Positions 46,137-54,410 of a DNA stretch of 64,000 nucleotides are shown here, one piece after another. This stretch comes from CAKMMH01 sp927798255. GTDB lineage: Bacteria > Bdellovibrionota_C > UBA2361 > CAKMMH01. The DNA lies in NCBI GenBank assembly GCA_034180415.1, contig JAXFOK010000060.1:62001-126000 (forward strand), written 5' to 3'. Each line of letters starts with the position of its first letter. Position 1 is the stretch's first letter. The notes under the pieces were generated by a model that was not told the origin of the DNA, ran no database searches, and saw only the letters and a list, made by a program, of their open reading frames with translations. The position numbers and the translations under genes were made by a program.

Positions 46137-46994
46137 TTAGAACCACAAATGAAAGTTGTGTTGTATCCCCTGAGTTTTTAAAATATCATTTAATGTTATT
46201 ACTCCAGGTAAGAATGTTTCTTGTTCGCCATAATTTCTAAGAGGTGCTTTTAAAGGAATACCTGCTTGCATGGCAACAAACGCAGCGACAGAACATCCCG
46301 TACCTTCCATCTGTATAGGACCACCATTTAGTGTAGTATTTGAAAAAGAAACCCCTTCTTTTAGTAAATCTCCTAACTCTGGAATTAAATTATCATCATA
46401 AGCCCCGCCTAGCTCTTTTGAAAAATAACTATTCTCAATTGATTCTAAATAAATATGAATTAAATTTTTCTTTTTTTTCGGAAACACTATCTTCACATCT
46501 CTTGGGTCAACATAATTTTCTTCTATATATTTTGAATCTGAAAAATAAAGCTTAACTATATCACCAACTCTAAATACATTGTAGAATTTATAAAATGAAA
46601 AGATTCCTAATACGAGTAATAAAAACACTAAAAATCTATTTAGGTATTTAAAAAATTTTCTATGATAATTTTTAAATGATATAAATATCATCAAAAAACA
46701 AACAAGTGTGATTTTTATATTTAAAAAAAGACTTTTCTCTTTAAATGAGTCTACTAATTTTTGTTCAACATTTTCTAATGGTAAATATAAACTAAATAAA
46801 ACCTCTTCAATATTTAATTTTCTAAATGTTTCTTGTGTCCATAAAGATGAAAAGTAGATAAATAAAAAAATAAACAATAATAATGTAAAAATAAAAATTT
46901 TTAAAAAAACTTTTTTACTAAAATTTTTAAATAAGAAAATCTTAATAAGTTTAAAAAAACGATTAATATTTCTTAAACTAAAATAAAAGGACAT
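46137..46994 (-). pseudogene. LTA-synthase-family sulfatase/phosphotransferase, N-terminal fragment
   Basis: A 285-codon piece with four or five membrane helices (residues 20-50, 78-100, 108-130) and the start of the periplasmic sulfatase-like domain: LIHIYLESIENSYFS (metal ligand Glu), NTTLNGGPIQMEGTGCSVAA (Thr nucleophile in EGTGCS), PGVITLNDILKTQG. The frame then derails at a G4 run and ends NFHLWF. The family (LtaS, MdoB, OpgB) transfers phosphoglycerol or phosphoethanolamine onto envelope glycans. A single inserted G explains the split. Confidence 0.88.
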
Positions 46995-47011
46995 CTTCTT
47001 AAATTTTAAAA

Positions 47012-48091
47012 TTAAATTTCTTCTATCTTATACTCTAAGTTTCCTAAACCAAGTTCACATGCATGCTCAAGCTGTCTTAAAGGATTCGTATATGGCCAAA
47101 ATTCTTTAAATATATCTTTATTAAATATTTCTTTTGTTAAATCATAACTTGCTTTATCAATAGCCACTGGATCATCGCTTGCAAGGATTGCAACATCAGG
47201 AAAAAGCACAGGGTTATCACTTCCGTCACAATCACACTTTGCAGTTATATGATATATATAATTTATAAAAGCTGTTTTTTTATTTTCTCTATGCTCTTTT
47301 ATCGCACCAAAAGCATACTCTGCAAGTTTTTCTTGAAACACATCATCAGACCCCGCCCAGTTAAATGAAATTGCTTCTTTTGGGCACGCCGTGTAACATT
47401 CCCCACATCCTGCACACTTTTTAGCATCAAAATGCCATTCTTTATCTTTAACTTCTATTGCATGATGCTCACAAAATCTTGAGCACATTCCGCATCCTAC
47501 ACATTTTTTCTTATTTAAACTAGGTTTAAAATCCGCATGCTGCGCAAGTTTTCCAGCGCGGCTTGCAAGTCCCATTGCCATATTTTTTATAGCTCCTCCG
47601 ATTCCTGCCATAATATGTCCTTTTACATGAGAAAGAACAATCATCGAATCAAAAAAAGGAATATCAGATGCTACATAAACTTCTTTAAAATGTTTTCCAT
47701 TAATTTCTACACCTCTTTGCATCTGTCCATTTAATCCATCCATTATAACGATAGGAGCGCCAACATTTTCATAATTAAACCCATGCTCGTAAGCTATTTT
47801 TAAATGATTATATGTATTAGATCTTTCACCGTGATATAAAGTATTAGTTTCAATTAAAAGTGGCTTTCCAAGTCTTTCTTTTATCTTATTTAATACAACT
47901 TTTGTAACCTCTGGCTTTATATACCCCTCATTTCCTTTTTCACCGAAGTGTTGTTTAACACCTACTAATTTATTTTTTGAAATAATTTTTAATAAATTTG
48001 AAGCTTCTAAAATTTTTGTTGTCTTTTCTTTTAATTCGTTAATATCAGCATTTTTTGATAAATTAATTTTCCAAACTTTTGATGTATTCAT
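47012..48091 (-). CDS. DUF362 protein with two 4Fe-4S ferredoxin motifs
   Basis: Start at ATG 48091 (AAAAGGCAG upstream) in preference to a TTG 24 bases earlier; 359 residues. The DUF362 region covers most of the protein (GVKQHFGEKGNEGYIKPEVT, SHVKGHIMAGIGGAIKNMAM). The insert at about residues 178-235 has CVGCGMCSRFCEHHAIEV and CAGCGECYTACPKEAISFNW, two classical 4Fe-4S sites. Such proteins are presumed cytosolic electron carriers of unknown partner. The last section includes LPRD-like DPVAIDKASYDL. It follows lysC by 16 bp. Confidence 0.9.
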   Translation of the reverse strand: MNTSKVWKINLSKNADINELKEKTTKILEASNLLKIISKNKLVGVKQHFGEKGNEGYIKPEVTKVVLNKIKERLGKPLLIETNTLYHGERSNTYNHLKIAYEHGFNYENVGAPIVIMDGLNGQMQRGVEINGKHFKEVYVASDIPFFDSMIVLSHVKGHIMAGIGGAIKNMAMGLASRAGKLAQHADFKPSLNKKKCVGCGMCSRFCEHHAIEVKDKEWHFDAKKCAGCGECYTACPKEAISFNWAGSDDVFQEKLAEYAFGAIKEHRENKKTAFINYIYHITAKCDCDGSDNPVLFPDVAILASDDPVAIDKASYDLTKEIFNKDIFKEFWPYTNPLRQLEHACELGLGNLEYKIEEI

Positions 48092-48107
48092 ATTTAACTG
48101 CCTTTTA

Positions 48108-49445
48108 CTAATCAAAAAATTCTTTATGAAGTAATCTTATACAATCTTCAACTTCACTGTCTTCTAATATAAAACTAATATTAACCTTCGAAGCACCATG
48201 AGATATCATTTGAACATTATATGATTCATTATTTAAAATGGCAAAAACTTTACTAAAAATTGAAGTTGATTTTTTAACATCTGAAATCAAACTAACTATT
48301 GATTTATTGTAACTTATATGAACTTTTGCAATTTTTGAAAGCTTATCAATAATTCCTTGCACATTATATCTATTATCAATAGTTAAAGAAATTGAGATTT
48401 CACTACTTGCTATCATATCAACAGAAATTTTTTCTTCTTCAAATACATTAAAAACTTTTGATAAAAATCCTGCTTGACCTAGCATTCTAGTAGATTCTAT
48501 ATCAATTAAAATTATTTTTCTTTTTGATGTTATTGCTTTTAAACCATTTTTACTTAAATTATTTTCACTTATATAATCATCACTTAGTATCATACTTCCT
48601 TTTGCGTTTATATCATAAGAATTTTTTACTCTTACTGGAATATTTCTTTGCATTGCAGGAACAATTGATGCGGGATGTAAAACTTTTGCACCAAAATACG
48701 CCATTTCTGATGCTTCATTAAAAGAAAGCGTTTCTATAACTTTTGGATTTTCAACAATCCTTGGATCTGCAGTCAACACTCCATCTACATCTTTCCAAAC
48801 TTGAACCTCATCAGCTAAAAGTCCTGCGCCAAGGACAGAAGCCGTTAAATCACTTCCACTTCTTCCAAGTGTCGTAATTATGCCATTTTTATCTTTCGCA
48901 ATAAAACCTGTAACAATTGGTGTGTACTCATAATCTTCTCTTAATCCACCTAAAATGTCATTGATATTTGCGTATGTTTGACTTTCAATCAAAGCATTTC
49001 CAAATGTAGAGTCTGTCACAAATCCTACATCCCATGCATCAAATTCCCTCGATTTGATACCTTGTAAATTAAAAAAATCTGAAATTATTCTAACAGATAA
49101 TCTTTCACCATAAGACATAAGTTTGTCTTTAATTCTGTTTGAAAATTCTTTAAAAAGAAAAATTCCCCTTAATAAATCTTCAAGCTCATCTAAAAGAGGT
49201 TCTATTTTATAATCATCTAATCCTAAACTTTTTGCTAATTTGTAATGGAAATCGATTATTTTATTTGCGTTTACTTTGCCATTAAGCGCATTCTCGCCAG
49301 CTTCAATAAGCCAATTTGTAATCTGGAAACAAGCAGAAAAAACAAGGACTGGTTTCTTATCTAAAAACTTTTCTACAATTTTTTTGACTTCAAAAATTCT
49401 GTCAGCATCAGCAATAGATGATCCACCAAATTTCATTACTATCAT
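48108..49445 (-). CDS. lysC: Aspartate kinase
   Basis: Start at ATG 49445 (MIVMKFGGSSIADADR); 445 residues. The kinase domain shows KFGGSS, GERLSVRIISDFF, FVTDSTFGNALIE, GRSGSDLTASVLGAGLLADE and VWKDVDGVLTADPRIVENP. Two ACT domains (about 300-445) suggest feedback control by lysine or threonine. It catalyses the first step of the aspartate family (lysine, diaminopimelate, threonine, methionine). It is the monofunctional LysC/chlamydial-like length class of 440-450 residues. Confidence 0.95.
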   Translation of the reverse strand: MIVMKFGGSSIADADRIFEVKKIVEKFLDKKPVLVFSACFQITNWLIEAGENALNGKVNANKIIDFHYKLAKSLGLDDYKIEPLLDELEDLLRGIFLFKEFSNRIKDKLMSYGERLSVRIISDFFNLQGIKSREFDAWDVGFVTDSTFGNALIESQTYANINDILGGLREDYEYTPIVTGFIAKDKNGIITTLGRSGSDLTASVLGAGLLADEVQVWKDVDGVLTADPRIVENPKVIETLSFNEASEMAYFGAKVLHPASIVPAMQRNIPVRVKNSYDINAKGSMILSDDYISENNLSKNGLKAITSKRKIILIDIESTRMLGQAGFLSKVFNVFEEEKISVDMIASSEISISLTIDNRYNVQGIIDKLSKIAKVHISYNKSIVSLISDVKKSTSIFSKVFAILNNESYNVQMISHGASKVNISFILEDSEVEDCIRLLHKEFFD

Positions 49446-49552
49446 GGAAATTTTCAAACCTTAAAAATAAAAACGTACTTATGAAGATGATAATCGAGTT
49501 TTATTAAAAACTCAAACCCATTTTTTATGTTCTAATAACTAGATACTTTTTA

Positions 49553-49650
49553 AAAATCTAATATTGAATATCAGCAATCTGCAAATCGGCGTTTGAGCAT
49601 TCAGCAAAACAGCAATCAGCAAATCTGCTACCAGCTACCAGAAACCTGAA
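49553..49650. repeat. Heptamer-period degenerate repeat array 10
   Basis: Opens AAATCTAATATTGAATATCA, then ATCAGCA ATCTGCA AATCGGC, CATTCAG, GCAATCA GCAAATC TGCTACC AGCTACC AGAAACC TGAAATT with a near constant 7-base step, ending at the stop codon of the next minus-strand gene. Confidence 0.75.
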
Positions 49651-49651
49651 A

Positions 49652-50194
49652 TTAGAAGTCACTTTCGTTATAATAAAATTTATTTTTATGATTTGTTTTG
49701 CTACCACCTTCACTAGAAATTGCCAATATTACCGATGCCATTATAGCTACAACAATTAAAATTATTTTTACTAAACCAAAAGAATACTTGTTTACAAAAG
49801 AATCAGACAAAGCATAATTTGAGGCTTCCCTCTTAACTAAAAAATCCTCCACACTTCCATTATATGAGTTATGTCTATTAGTATGCATATTCTCTGCATT
49901 CCCAGCTTGCATATTAAAGCCGCCATCTTTATACATACCAACTCCAGGGGCATCCATAGCGTCTGTATTTTTTGAGAAAGGATTATTATCATTTATAGTG
50001 ATTTTTTTCATAGTATCATTATACTGATTTGAAAAAGAACGACTTGGATCCCATGAAGCGTTTTTATGTTGGTAGGACTCTTGAGCTTCATTTCGTATAT
50101 AATACGAGTAATTGTCAGATGATGTATTTGTGCTATTAGTAGTATTTGATGTACTTTGTCCAAAACCTCTTATTTGTCTCGTAAACCCAGCCAT
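49652..50194 (-). CDS. Low-complexity protein with C-terminal membrane anchor
   Basis: A 180-residue protein. Residues 1-135 are Asn/Ser/Thr/Tyr-rich and probably disordered (SNTTNSTNTSSDNYSYY, GGFNMQAGNAENMHTNRHN). A single hydrophobic helix, LVKIILIVVAIMASVILAIS, lies at about 141-160, followed by a short basic tail. It resembles a tail-anchored membrane protein. Family unknown. Divergent from the 50485 gene. Confidence 0.65.
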   Translation of the reverse strand: MAGFTRQIRGFGQSTSNTTNSTNTSSDNYSYYIRNEAQESYQHKNASWDPSRSFSNQYNDTMKKITINDNNPFSKNTDAMDAPGVGMYKDGGFNMQAGNAENMHTNRHNSYNGSVEDFLVKREASNYALSDSFVNKYSFGLVKIILIVVAIMASVILAISSEGGSKTNHKNKFYYNESDF

Positions 50195-50365
50195 AGTAAT
50201 TTCTTTTTAAATGATAGATAACCCACTAACTTATATTTCGGAATCAAAAGTATAATACTTGAGCCAGTAAAAAATATAAAGTTAAACTTATAAAAATAAT
50301 TTTTTAATAACAATAGTTAGTTAATAATGATTACTATAAAATACCCTTTTTTACAGTTTATTACA

Positions 50366-50394
50366 TTGACTTGGTAAATTTACTAAGTTAAAAT
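50366..50394 (+). promoter_or_regulatory. Sigma-70-type promoter of the 50485 gene
   Basis: TTGACT (50366-50371), a 17-base spacer, TAAAAT (50389-50394), about 85 bases before the ORF start. Confidence 0.7.
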
Positions 50395-50484
50395 TCGCTA
50401 ATCGTTTAGGAGCTCTAAGGTTTTATTACTTTTTAAGAGTTTTTTGTCATATTTCCCCAAACTAGTAACCTAGAAAGCAGGAAA

Positions 50485-50838
50485 ATGAGAAATCAAGAAA
50501 AAAAATGCTTCAAAAACGTTATTAAGGCTCTTATCAGGACATCTGATTTTGCTGAATATGGTGAGTATGCAAATTGCGATCAATTTGTGAGCTTGTTTGC
50601 GAACATGATTCTCGAACACAAAGTTTGCCCAGACCTCAATGGTATAAAACAAGCCTTGCATTTCTATCAACAAATTATTGGTAGTGTTCAAAAGCAAACT
50701 TCTCATTCACAAATTGAAAATTGCGACATGAAGCAACTTGAGCTTCAGTGCATCGGCGATATCTGCAAACGTCAAAGATGTCAAATTGATAAACGATCAA
50801 TCAACCAAACCATAAAGAAATTCACCGAAAGGAAGTAG
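50485..50838 (+). CDS. Small hypothetical protein, atypical composition
   Basis: A 117-residue ORF with CAGGAAA four bases before ATG and its own promoter and terminator. It is helical and Cys-rich (seven Cys: KKCFKNV, ANCDQF, HKVCPD, ENCDMK, LQCIGDICKRQRC). No signal peptide. Codon use is clearly richer in G and C than the flanking core genes, as in the genes at 52328, 53447 and 57143. I do not recognise it. A TAGAAAG word lies 14 bases before the start, as at 53412 and 55873. Confidence 0.6.
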   Translation: MRNQEKKCFKNVIKALIRTSDFAEYGEYANCDQFVSLFANMILEHKVCPDLNGIKQALHFYQQIIGSVQKQTSHSQIENCDMKQLELQCIGDICKRQRCQIDKRSINQTIKKFTERK

Positions 50839-50859
50839 AAAGAATTTCTTTATTATAAA

Positions 50860-50889
50860 AGGTCTCCAAAGCAAAAGCTATGGAGGCCT
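50860..50889 (+). terminator. Terminator-like hairpin
   Basis: AGGTCTCCA / TGGAGGCCT stem (one T-G pair) with a 12-base loop, 20 bp after the 50485 gene. The T-run behind it is weak. Confidence 0.6.
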
Positions 50890-50932
50890 ATTTTCCCTAG
50901 CTTTTCGCAACAAAATAATTTTAGGAAAACGC

Positions 50933-50960
50933 TGATTAATTCAAAAATCCCGCAAAGAAT
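50933..50960. repeat. Half copy of the inverted-repeat element
   Basis: AACGCTGATTAATTCAAAAA followed by TCCCGCAAAG matches the left arm and adjoining centre of copy 1 (AATATCCCGCAAGG at 6533). The right arm is missing. Confidence 0.7.
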
Positions 50961-51048
50961 ATAATAAAGTGTGCTTGCACACGCGACGCTAGTTGAAACT
51001 AGAGAGATAGAGAGAGAGACCACTTAGCACCATTATAATAAATAAAAA

Positions 51049-51081
51049 ACCCCTTTAGCCAACATGACAGACTAAAGGGGT
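51049..51081 (-). terminator. Strong intrinsic terminator in minus orientation
   Basis: Perfect 10-bp stem ACCCCTTTAG / CTAAAGGGGT with a 13-base loop. The T-run (GGGGTTTTTTATTTATT) follows on the minus strand, while the plus side continues with A. No minus-strand gene lies between 51082 and 51271, so what it terminates is unclear. Confidence 0.75.
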
Positions 51082-51187
51082 AAAAATAAATAAATAATTT
51101 TTTTAAGGAGGTTATGAAAAATCTACTCGTTATTCTATAAAAATTTAAAACTTACGCAAAAAAAATTTAAAAAAAGAGTGTATAGTA

Positions 51188-51216
51188 TTGATTTTATTAA
51201 AGTAGTAAAATAAATA
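51188..51216 (+). promoter_or_regulatory. Promoter of the 51272 membrane-protein gene
   Basis: TTGATT (51188-51193), a 17-base spacer, TAAATA (51211-51216), 55 bases upstream of ATG 51272. Confidence 0.6.
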
Positions 51217-51271
51217 TAGTTTTTTAAATTTTTAATAAAGATAACAAATTTTTTAAAAGAGAGCAGAGCAT

Positions 51272-52027
51272 ATGCAAAAATTTCTAAACTTTGTAAATGT
51301 TTTTAAATCATATTTATTTATGATTTTTCTTGGGAATAAAGATATTTCAAAAACGATATTAAAAAAATCTTTCTTAAAAGTCGCTTTGATTTCAATTAGT
51401 GTAATTTTACTTTGCATTGCGTTAAGCTATCCATTAAATTTACAACTTGGTTGGGGATTTCAAGAAGGGCGTCCTGTTACTTGGCTTTCATTTTTCTCTT
51501 TATTACTCGTAGGATTTATTTCACTTGAAATTTTTAAATTTAAAAAAATTTCAGATAATCAAAATAAAAATATTAAAATGTGGAAATATTTAGGTATAGG
51601 TTTCATTTATCTTGCATTTGATGATTTATTAAGATTTCATGAAGAAATTGACCATACAATTTGTAAAATTTTTGGATTTGATAAGCACGGCCCTGCAGAT
51701 AAAATTGATGATGTCATTATAGTTATATACGGGATAATAATGCTTTCAATATTAATAAAATATTTTAGCGAATCAATTAAATTTAAAAAAAGTTATGTGT
51801 TTTTTGGATTTGCAATTTTAATGGCAATAATTTCAACAATATGTGACTTATCTGGTGGAATGATAGGACCGTTAAGCACACATTTTAACGCAGACTCTTT
51901 GCCAAAAGTTTTAAAAGGATTAGATATTGTAGAAGAAACAGCCAAATCATTTGCTGAAGTTTTTTTTATTGGCGCATTTTTAAATATGTATCATTATTTT
52001 AAATCTTCCATTACCAATATTAAGTAA
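51272..52027 (+). CDS. Polytopic membrane protein, unknown
   Basis: A 251-residue protein with about six membrane helices (residues 32-52, 68-88, 102-120, 148-168, 178-200, 225-245). Conserved-looking polar features between them include GIGFIYLAFDDLLRFHEEI, HGPADKIDDVIIVIYG and ETAKSFAEVFFIGAFLN. The acidic/His residues inside helices (AFDDLLRFHEEID) may bind metal or lipid substrate (inference). AT-rich codon use as in core genes. Family not recognised. Confidence 0.7.
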   Translation: MQKFLNFVNVFKSYLFMIFLGNKDISKTILKKSFLKVALISISVILLCIALSYPLNLQLGWGFQEGRPVTWLSFFSLLLVGFISLEIFKFKKISDNQNKNIKMWKYLGIGFIYLAFDDLLRFHEEIDHTICKIFGFDKHGPADKIDDVIIVIYGIIMLSILIKYFSESIKFKKSYVFFGFAILMAIISTICDLSGGMIGPLSTHFNADSLPKVLKGLDIVEETAKSFAEVFFIGAFLNMYHYFKSSITNIK

Positions 52028-52327
52028 TAAAGTTTTAAAAAGAGTATCTACTTTTACAAAGAGATTATTTATAGTTTATTGGTCATTTATATAACAAATT
52101 GCATAGACTTAAATTCTATTCATTGTGTTATAATCAAATGCTCTAAAATATAGTCACTGTAAAATCAAATAGTTATCAATATAACAACATCCTATTGACT
52201 ATAATCTAATATTCTGTAAAAATTAACGAATGTTTTTGAGTAGAAGAGAAAGTGTAACCCTTTAGGTTTTATTTTGTTTTTTGCTCATTTTACAATCAAT
52301 AAAGTCACAAAATGAGGGAAATTTATC
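52028..52327 (+). promoter_or_regulatory. Leader region of the 52328 gene with promoters and a hairpin over the ribosome-binding site
   Basis: Two candidate promoters: extended -10 TGTTATAAT at 52126-52134, and TTGACT (52195-52200) with TAAAAA (52217-52222) at 16-base spacing. CTCATTTT (52284-52291) and AAAATGAG (52309-52316) form a perfect 8-bp stem with a 17-base loop whose right arm covers the start of the GAGGGA ribosome-binding site (52314-52319). That geometry could block translation until the stem opens. Confidence 0.5.
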
Positions 52328-53158
52328 ATGAAAAAGTGTTTTTCGTGCGTTTTACTTCTCCTTTCAGTACTTTTGGCTTCAGTGTTTTTGGCTACGCAAG
52401 CCAGTGCCGACGATTCTTTTGAAGAGAATCGGTCAGCCAACAACAAAGAGATCAACTCTAAACTTCAAGATAAAAATTACGCAAGAGTTGATAGACTTGA
52501 GGTTCGAGTCCTTTCGAGGGATGAGGCTACTAACGACAACGATAACCAAGCTCCTTTGTCGAAGTATCAATACACAGGCGTTGTGAGAGAACAGGAATTT
52601 ATTGATTCTGTTCCGGTTACATACGTGGAGTTTGAGTCTATCAACAAAGAGTATGTAACAAAAATGTTCCAATATCGACTCAAAATGATCAAGTTATCCA
52701 TCACGCTTTGTAAACTGATGTTGGATAAAAAAGATATCGACCTTGAGGAATTAAAAAATGACCTTAGCTACTGTAAAGAACACGGAGATGACGACGTCTT
52801 ATCGTATTCAGATCTCTACGATTTCAGATTGTCGGTTTTTGATGCCGCTGATAAAATCCTGAATAAGAAGGAAGAAATCTCAAATGACTTAAAAGAGATC
52901 GTAAAGAAAGATCTTCTTATCGAATATGCTCTGCTTACCCTTGATTTTCCGTATAACGCGAAAAAACAAGATGATTCTTTTCATATTTTTGGTAGAGAGT
53001 CATTGGAGAATATTTTCAAGTTGGTAGAAAGAGCTAACAAAGAAGCCCCTCCTAATCCGGACAAGAACTTCTACGTTGTAGAGTTCTCTAAGAAGAGGCT
53101 TAAAGAAAGACTTCCTGAGATCATAGATCTTTTGAGACGAGAAGGACGAGAATTGTAG
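52328..53158 (+). CDS. Secreted hypothetical protein of atypical composition
   Basis: A 276-residue protein with a signal peptide (MKKCFSCVLLLLSVLLASVF, cleavage after QASA). The mature protein is highly charged and helical (SINKEYVTKMFQYRLKMIKL, KKDIDLEELKNDLSYCKEH) with no known motif and a single Cys. GC content is about 40% in sampled lines, against 15-30% in flanking core genes, and many codons end in G or C. It is bounded by its own promoter region and a terminator, so it behaves as a single-gene cassette, possibly acquired. Function unknown. Confidence 0.7.
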   Translation: MKKCFSCVLLLLSVLLASVFLATQASADDSFEENRSANNKEINSKLQDKNYARVDRLEVRVLSRDEATNDNDNQAPLSKYQYTGVVREQEFIDSVPVTYVEFESINKEYVTKMFQYRLKMIKLSITLCKLMLDKKDIDLEELKNDLSYCKEHGDDDVLSYSDLYDFRLSVFDAADKILNKKEEISNDLKEIVKKDLLIEYALLTLDFPYNAKKQDDSFHIFGRESLENIFKLVERANKEAPPNPDKNFYVVEFSKKRLKERLPEIIDLLRREGREL

Positions 53159-53178
53159 TTTGACTATAATTGTATACG

Positions 53179-53238
53179 GAAAGAGAAAACATGTTTTATA
53201 AAGGTTAGATTTATTCGAGTCTTATGCTTTCTCTTTTC
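53179..53238 (+). terminator. Terminator-like hairpin
   Basis: GAAAGAGAAAACAT and ATGCTTTCTCTTTTC can pair (one bulge) around a 31-base loop, 20 bp after the stop of the 52328 gene. A T-rich stretch follows. Confidence 0.5.
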
Positions 53239-53411
53239 AAATCAAATTTTCTTTTTAATATCCTTCATAAATCAACCATTTTTTTCAAAATACATATTTA
53301 ATATATATAATTTAATAATATTATTAAAAGACTTTCTTAACCGATTTTTCTGCGGTTTGACGTCTTTTAGTGTTCTAGCTTAGGCTCATTTTCTGTTTTA
53401 GAAAGGTTGTT

Positions 53412-53447
53412 ATGATTCGCATTTTAGCAAAGAATGCCACTATCTGA
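53412..53447 (+). CDS. Eleven-codon leader ORF, coupled to the next gene
   Basis: ATG 53412 has AAAGG six bases upstream and encodes MIRILAKNATI. Its stop overlaps the next start as TGATG (53445-53449). This suggests translational coupling or a leader peptide. Alternatively the two were one frame and a one-base change split them. Confidence 0.4.
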   Translation: MIRILAKNATI

Positions 53448-53815
53448 TGCAGGGGAAAGGTACTATAGCAGCGTTTTTAGAGTGGCTTTGGATTCAAGTC
53501 CACAACTTGCACCATTCAAATCCCGATATCCCGGAGGATGAGTTTAAGAAAGTCGTGTTTCTAATTAGAGACACGATGAAGCAAATCTTGAAATTCGCGA
53601 ATGCGAAAACCAAAGAATACTGTATTTCGCTAGCAAAAGATTGCGGGATTGACCTCGTTATCCGGATCATCGGAAACTATGGCTATGACAATTATCGCCG
53701 AAACGATCATCACTATCGTCAAAATGATCATCGTCGAGAAGACTTCCGTCTTGGACCAGTTGAATACGGGGACAACACTGGAGGGAATGGCTATATGGGA
53801 CCGCAGTGGAGATAA
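53447..53815 (+). CDS. Small hypothetical protein with His/Arg-rich tail
   Basis: A 122-residue ORF starting at the ATG that overlaps the leader ORF stop. Residues 1-75 are amphipathic helix (IAAFLEWLWIQVHNLHHSNP, ILKFANAKTKEYCISLAKDC). Residues 78-122 are rich in Tyr, Asn, His, Arg, Asp and Gly (YDNYRRNDHHYRQNDHRRED), possibly metal- or nucleic-acid-binding. GC-richer than neighbours. A strong terminator follows. Family not recognised. Confidence 0.55.
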   Translation: MQGKGTIAAFLEWLWIQVHNLHHSNPDIPEDEFKKVVFLIRDTMKQILKFANAKTKEYCISLAKDCGIDLVIRIIGNYGYDNYRRNDHHYRQNDHRREDFRLGPVEYGDNTGGNGYMGPQWR

Positions 53816-53864
53816 ACGCTTCGCTACTGCCCCCCCAAGGGTTATTTTTGAAGATTTCAGAGGA

Positions 53865-53905
53865 GGAGTGAAATTTCGTTATTTCGAAGTTCACTCCTTT
53901 TTTTA
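53865..53905 (+). terminator. Intrinsic terminator
   Basis: Stem GGAGTGAA..TTCG / CGAA..TTCACTCC followed by TTTTTTTTATTT. It lies 50 bp after the 53447 gene and 10 bp before the convergent lipoprotein gene's stop. Confidence 0.88.
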
Positions 53906-53915
53906 TTTCTAAAGA

Positions 53916-54230
53916 TTATCTTACGCCGTCTCCTTCAACAATTGTAACAAATCCATTACCTGCTGGAGTCCAGAACCATCTATCGACAACAGTAACATTT
54001 GTTAAGCTGTTTGCATTAACTGAATCTAAGCACTTCTTGTAAGCTCTTTCAAGTCTTCCATTATTATAGATAGGAATGAAACTAAATAACAAAAATCCAC
54101 CATCAGCATTTGAACAGTGACCTACAACTTGATCACTATTTGCTGGAGCAGGAGTTGGTAAAGACATAACTTGTGAACCACAACCAGCTAGACAAATTGA
54201 AAGTAAAATTAAACATACAATTTTTTTCAT
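53916..54230 (-). CDS. Small lipoprotein, unknown
   Basis: Start at ATG 54230 (AAGGA nine bases upstream), 104 residues. Lipobox LSICLAGC with the lipidated Cys near residue 17. The mature part reads HCSNADGGFLLFSFIPIYNN, RLERAYKKCLDSVNANSLTN, VTVVDRWFWTP and VTIVEGDGVR. The layout of a hydrophobic first strand, a helix with ALxx-type residues and a final beta-hairpin ending in GDGVR recalls small lipoproteins of spirochetes and deltaproteobacteria, none with known function (weak recall). Outer- or inner-membrane location cannot be decided. Confidence 0.78.
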   Translation of the reverse strand: MKKIVCLILLSICLAGCGSQVMSLPTPAPANSDQVVGHCSNADGGFLLFSFIPIYNNGRLERAYKKCLDSVNANSLTNVTVVDRWFWTPAGNGFVTIVEGDGVR

Positions 54231-54410
54231 AACCAAAAATCCTTTTATTAAAAAATACAACTATGTTCAGTTTAAAACTATTAATTCTAAGAGACAATAG
54301 ATTAAGAAAACGCTTTTGAAAAAGAAACCAACTTTTCTCTTTTTGTATCTAAATATTGATAGTATATTTGTTTTATTGTTACATTTAAATTTTTTCTTGG
54401 AGTTTTTCTT

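Larger units (their letters stand above)
50839..51271. other. Intergenic region: hairpins, half inverted-repeat element, promoter
   Basis: It contains the terminator-like hairpin at 50860, a half copy of the inverted-repeat family at 50933-50960, a GA-rich run (AGAGAGATAGAGAGAGAGAC, 51001-51020), a minus-oriented terminator at 51049-51081 and the promoter at 51188-51216. An AAGGAGG at 51104-51110 sits only two bases before an ATG with 8 codons (MKNLLVIL); I do not count it as a gene. Confidence 0.55.

Noticed and set aside
51104..51140. AAGGAGG followed by ATG and eight codons (MKNLLVIL)
   Set aside because: Only two bases separate the motif from the ATG, too close for normal initiation, and nothing is coupled to it.
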